Positions 61,664 through 64,000 of a stretch of DNA of 64,000 nt are shown one piece after another. Numbering within the stretch: the first letter of the stretch is position 1; every line of letters starts with the position of its first letter. Both the position numbers and the translations under genes were made by a program. Source of the stretch: Streptomyces sp. ML-6. Its GTDB lineage: Bacteria; Actinomycetota; Actinomycetes; Streptomycetales; Streptomycetaceae. The notes under the pieces were generated by a model that worked only from the letters and a program-made list of their open reading frames with translations, was not told the origin of the DNA and did not search any database. Location: the NCBI RefSeq assembly GCF_030116705.1, contig NZ_JAOTIK010000001.1, positions 3,367,001 through 3,431,000 of the forward strand. The letters are read 5' to 3'.

Positions 61664-62458
61664 TCACCCGGTGTGAAGCAGTCCGGTCGCCAGGCCCATC
61701 ACCACCGGGGCCACGCCCACCGCCAGGAAGGCGGGCAGAAAGCAGAGTCCGACCGGACCGGTGATCAGTACGCCCGCGCGTTGTGCGCGCGCCATGGCGG
61801 CGCTCGCCCGCTCCGCCCGCATCACCTCGGCCAGCCTCGCCACCGGTTCGGCCGCCGGGGCCCCGGTCGAGCCTGCCCGGTCCAGGCAGCGGGCCAGCGC
61901 GCCCGCCCCCGGGATCTCGCCGAACCTCCCCCAGGCCGCCGCGGGTTCACCGCCGAGGCGGATCTCCGCGGCCACCTGTGCCAGGCTCGTACCGACCGGC
62001 CCGCCGAGCGACTCCCCCACTGCTTCGGCCGCCTCTCCCGGCCCGGCACCGGCAGAGACGCAGGCCGCCAGCAGATCGGCCGCCAGCGGGAGTTGGCGTG
62101 CGGCCCACGCCTGCTCCTCCTTCCCGTCCCGCTGCTCGTGTCCCTTGCGGGCCCGCTGCCATCGCCAGGCGCCGTAACCCCCTGTCAGCCCTGCCGCGCA
62201 CCCCAGCGGGCCACCGATCAGGGCCCAGCCCGTCACCACGGCCGCCAGGGGTGCGATCCATTCCTTCGCCCGGTCGCCGGACACCGTGGGCCCGCGTCGG
62301 CGTCGGCGTCTCTCCAGAGGAACTGCCAGCAGCGCGGCGCCCCGACGGCACCCCGCCCGCCTCCGCCGTGTTCCTGCCAGGGCCAGGGCCGACCAGAAGG
62401 CCGCCGGGCCGAGAATCGCGCACACCGCCGCCCCGAACCCACCGGTGATTCCGCTCAT
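61664..62458 (-). CDS. tadC: type II secretion/pilus platform protein (TadC-like)
   Basis: A 264-residue membrane protein of the T2SSF/GspF family. It has hydrophobic helices near residues 5-28 and 65-95 and at the C-terminus, around a cytoplasmic T2SSF domain (LPLAADLLAACVSAGAGPGEAAEAVGESL is split here as LPLAADLLAACVSAG and GPGEAAEAVGESL). With TadB it forms the inner-membrane platform for the pilus. The start is ATG 62458, overlapping the TadB stop as ATGA; a GGGGGAG lies just upstream. Confidence 0.88.
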   Translation of the reverse strand: MSGITGGFGAAVCAILGPAAFWSALALAGTRRRRAGCRRGAALLAVPLERRRRRRGPTVSGDRAKEWIAPLAAVVTGWALIGGPLGCAAGLTGGYGAWRWQRARKGHEQRDGKEEQAWAARQLPLAADLLAACVSAGAGPGEAAEAVGESLGGPVGTSLAQVAAEIRLGGEPAAAWGRFGEIPGAGALARCLDRAGSTGAPAAEPVARLAEVMRAERASAAMARAQRAGVLITGPVGLCFLPAFLAVGVAPVVMGLATGLLHTG

Positions 62459-63339
62459 GCCGTCTCCCCCGCCCGTACGATCCGGCCGGCCCACCAGAGC
62501 CCCGCGGCTTCCAACAGGCCACCCACCACCACGCAGGCCAGGCCGGCCGGGGTGTGGAGCAGCACCCTCAGCGGGTCGGCTCCGAGCGCCGCTCCCAGGC
62601 CCAGGCCCAGCACCGGCAGCAGGGCCAGTACGGCGACCGTCGACCAGGCGCCCGCCAGCCGGGCCCGTAACTCCTCCCGTCTGCGCCGCTCGGCCCGCAG
62701 CGCGCCTTCCAGGCGGTCCAGGCCCGCCGCGAGCCCTGCCCCGCCGTCCACCGCCACCCGCCAGCAGGCCGCCACCCCGGCGAGCCCGTCCAGGCCGGGC
62801 TCCCGCGCCGCCTGCCCGAGTGCCGCCGACACATCACCACCGAACCGGGCCGCCGCCGACACACCGGCCTCCGCCGCCCCCAGCGCCCCCGTTTCCCGGA
62901 CCGCGGCCAGCAGCGCCTGCCCCGGCTCGCGCCCGGCCCGCAGCTCGCCCACGACCGCGCCGCACAGTGCCGCCACCCCTGCCTCGCGGCGTTCCCGCTC
63001 CTGTCTCCGGGCCCGCCCGCGCAGCCACCGGCGCATCAGGGGGACCGCCGCCGCCCCGGCGAGCAGCGGCAGCACGGATTCCCCCAGCACTGCGACGAGC
63101 AGCGCCACCGGAAGACAGAGCCATTCCCTCCGCTCCCTCAAGTGCCCCAGCAGCCGTGCCCGGGCCCGCTCCCACCACACACGCAGCGGCGAGCGGACCG
63201 GCCCGTCGACGAACAGCACCCGCGCCCTCTGCCGCCCGTGGTCCCGCGCCATCACCAACCAGGCCGCCGCTCCGGCGCACAGAGCGGCCGCGCAGGCCAC
63301 GCCCGGCGCCGACCCCACCGACGCACCGCCACCGCTCAC
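62455..63339 (-). CDS. tadB: type II secretion/pilus platform protein (TadB-like)
   Basis: A 294-residue inner-membrane platform protein with the T2SSF domain (VAALCGAVVGELRAGREPGQ, ACWRVAVDGGAGLAAGLDRL) between N-terminal and C-terminal helices. It partners TadC and the TadA ATPase. The start is GTG 63339, overlapping the tadA stop as GTGA, so translation is probably coupled. Relative to TadC it has a longer N-terminal membrane part. Confidence 0.88.
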   Translation of the reverse strand: MSGGGASVGSAPGVACAAALCAGAAAWLVMARDHGRQRARVLFVDGPVRSPLRVWWERARARLLGHLRERREWLCLPVALLVAVLGESVLPLLAGAAAVPLMRRWLRGRARRQERERREAGVAALCGAVVGELRAGREPGQALLAAVRETGALGAAEAGVSAAARFGGDVSAALGQAAREPGLDGLAGVAACWRVAVDGGAGLAAGLDRLEGALRAERRRREELRARLAGAWSTVAVLALLPVLGLGLGAALGADPLRVLLHTPAGLACVVVGGLLEAAGLWWAGRIVRAGETA

Positions 63340-64000
63340 GGCGCGCCTCCGATCAGCGAGCGCAGCCGTTCCCAGCCCCGTTCCCGTACAAAACCGTCGA
63401 CGCCCCAGCGCAGGGCGGGCACCGCCACCACCAGCCCCGCCGTGTCCCGCTCCAGAACGTGCACCTCGGCGATCCGCCGTTGCCCGGCCCGGTCGCGCAC
63501 GAGGTGGACCACCACCGACAGGGCTGCCGCCAGCTGGCTGTGGAGCGCCGTCCGCTCCAGCCCCGCCGCCGTTCCCAGCGCTTCGAGACGGGCCGGCACG
63601 TGCTCGGCCGCGTTGGCGTGGACCGTCCCGCAACCACCTTCATGACCTGTGTTGAGGGCGGCCAGGAGTTCCGTGACCTCGGCACCGCGGACCTCTCCGA
63701 CCACCAGTCGGTCGGGCCTCATGCGCAGCGCCTGCCGCACCAGGTCCCGGAGCGTCACCCGCCCCGCCCCTTCCTGGTTGGCGGGGCGCGACTCCAGCCG
63801 CACCACATGCGGATGGTCCGGCCGCAGCTCCGCCGAGTCCTCGGCCAGCACGATGCGCTCGCGTTCCCCGACCGCGCCCAGCAGACTCGACAGAAGAGTC
63901 GTCTTCCCCGCTCCCGTCCCTCCGCTGATCAGGTACGAGACACGGGCCTCCACCAGGGCCCGCAGCACCCGCTCGCCGCCGGGCGGCACGGTCCCCGCCG
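63336..64000 (-). CDS. tadA: pilus secretion ATPase TadA/CpaF (N-terminus beyond window)
   Basis: A VirB11/GspE-type ATPase that powers Flp pilus assembly. The visible 221 residues start inside the coding sequence. They have Walker A ISGGTGAGKTTLLSSLL, the Asp box VLAEDSAELRPDHPHVV, Walker B MRPDRLVVGEVRGAE and the His box GHEGGCGTVHAN. The N-terminal domain lies to the right of the window. It overlaps tadB by four bases and is the first visible gene of the pilus operon. Confidence 0.92.
   Translation of the reverse strand, partial: AGTVPPGGERVLRALVEARVSYLISGGTGAGKTTLLSSLLGAVGERERIVLAEDSAELRPDHPHVVRLESRPANQEGAGRVTLRDLVRQALRMRPDRLVVGEVRGAEVTELLAALNTGHEGGCGTVHANAAEHVPARLEALGTAAGLERTALHSQLAAALSVVVHLVRDRAGQRRIAEVHVLERDTAGLVVAVPALRWGVDGFVRERGWERLRSLIGGAP

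Overview
The window is a GC-rich actinobacterial chromosome segment, almost certainly Streptomyces. Evidence: very high GC with strong third-position bias, frequent GTG/TTG starts, and genes typical of that genus: a TipA-type regulator with its own promoter, streptogrisin C, the type III polyketide synthase RppA, BldG, an MFS-thymidylate kinase fusion, and an XRE/DUF397/ATPase regulatory trio. From memory, the two ends follow the Streptomyces coelicolor core order (ftsH to tipA, and topA to bldG to tad). The middle is far shorter here than in that species, so 22-39 kb is best read as an accessory stretch between two core blocks.

Layout. 1-8 kb: housekeeping genes (5'-truncated ftsH, hpt, tilS, a zinc metalloprotease-like protein, a DacB-type carboxypeptidase, soluble pyrophosphatase, a ThrE-type exporter). 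8-19 kb: DedA protein, TipA-like regulator, ClC channel, WrbA-like flavoprotein, glutamate decarboxylase, PadR/DinB pair, aldehyde dehydrogenase, and the XRE, ATPase and DUF397 trio. 19-33 kb: a lipoprotein, a FUSC membrane protein, a DUF2786 protein, an FtsX-type ABC exporter, a DUF1259 protein, a P450 with RppA (probable THN/flaviolin pigment chemistry), and a family A DNA polymerase. 33-39 kb: a small membrane protein, two secreted enzymes with related C-terminal carbohydrate-binding modules (intradiol dioxygenase and streptogrisin C), an MFS transporter whose gene runs into a serine-hydrolase remnant, a LysR regulator and tRNA-Thr(CGT). 39-50 kb: secreted alpha/beta hydrolase, DNA polymerase III delta', the MFS-TMK-coiled-coil protein, topoisomerase I, and a tiny membrane protein. 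50-64 kb: methyltransferase, lipoprotein, membrane pyrophosphatase, the anti-sigma/BldG pair split by a 944-base spacer, an MrfA-like helicase, and a tad/flp pilus operon that runs off the right edge.

Several groups act together. The pilus genes overlap by ATGA/GTGA and are probably translationally coupled. BldG and the ATP-binding protein form a partner-switching pair. P450 and RppA are likely pigment partners. The two CBM enzymes are exported and could act on insoluble polymer. No CRISPR array, rRNA, insertion sequence or recognisable defence system was found. The most unusual points are the ftsH hairpin between Shine-Dalgarno and start codon, the ptipA-like promoter with a 19-base spacer, the MFS/serine-hydrolase junction, and the long spacer inside the bldG locus. 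None is proven to be a wholly new system.
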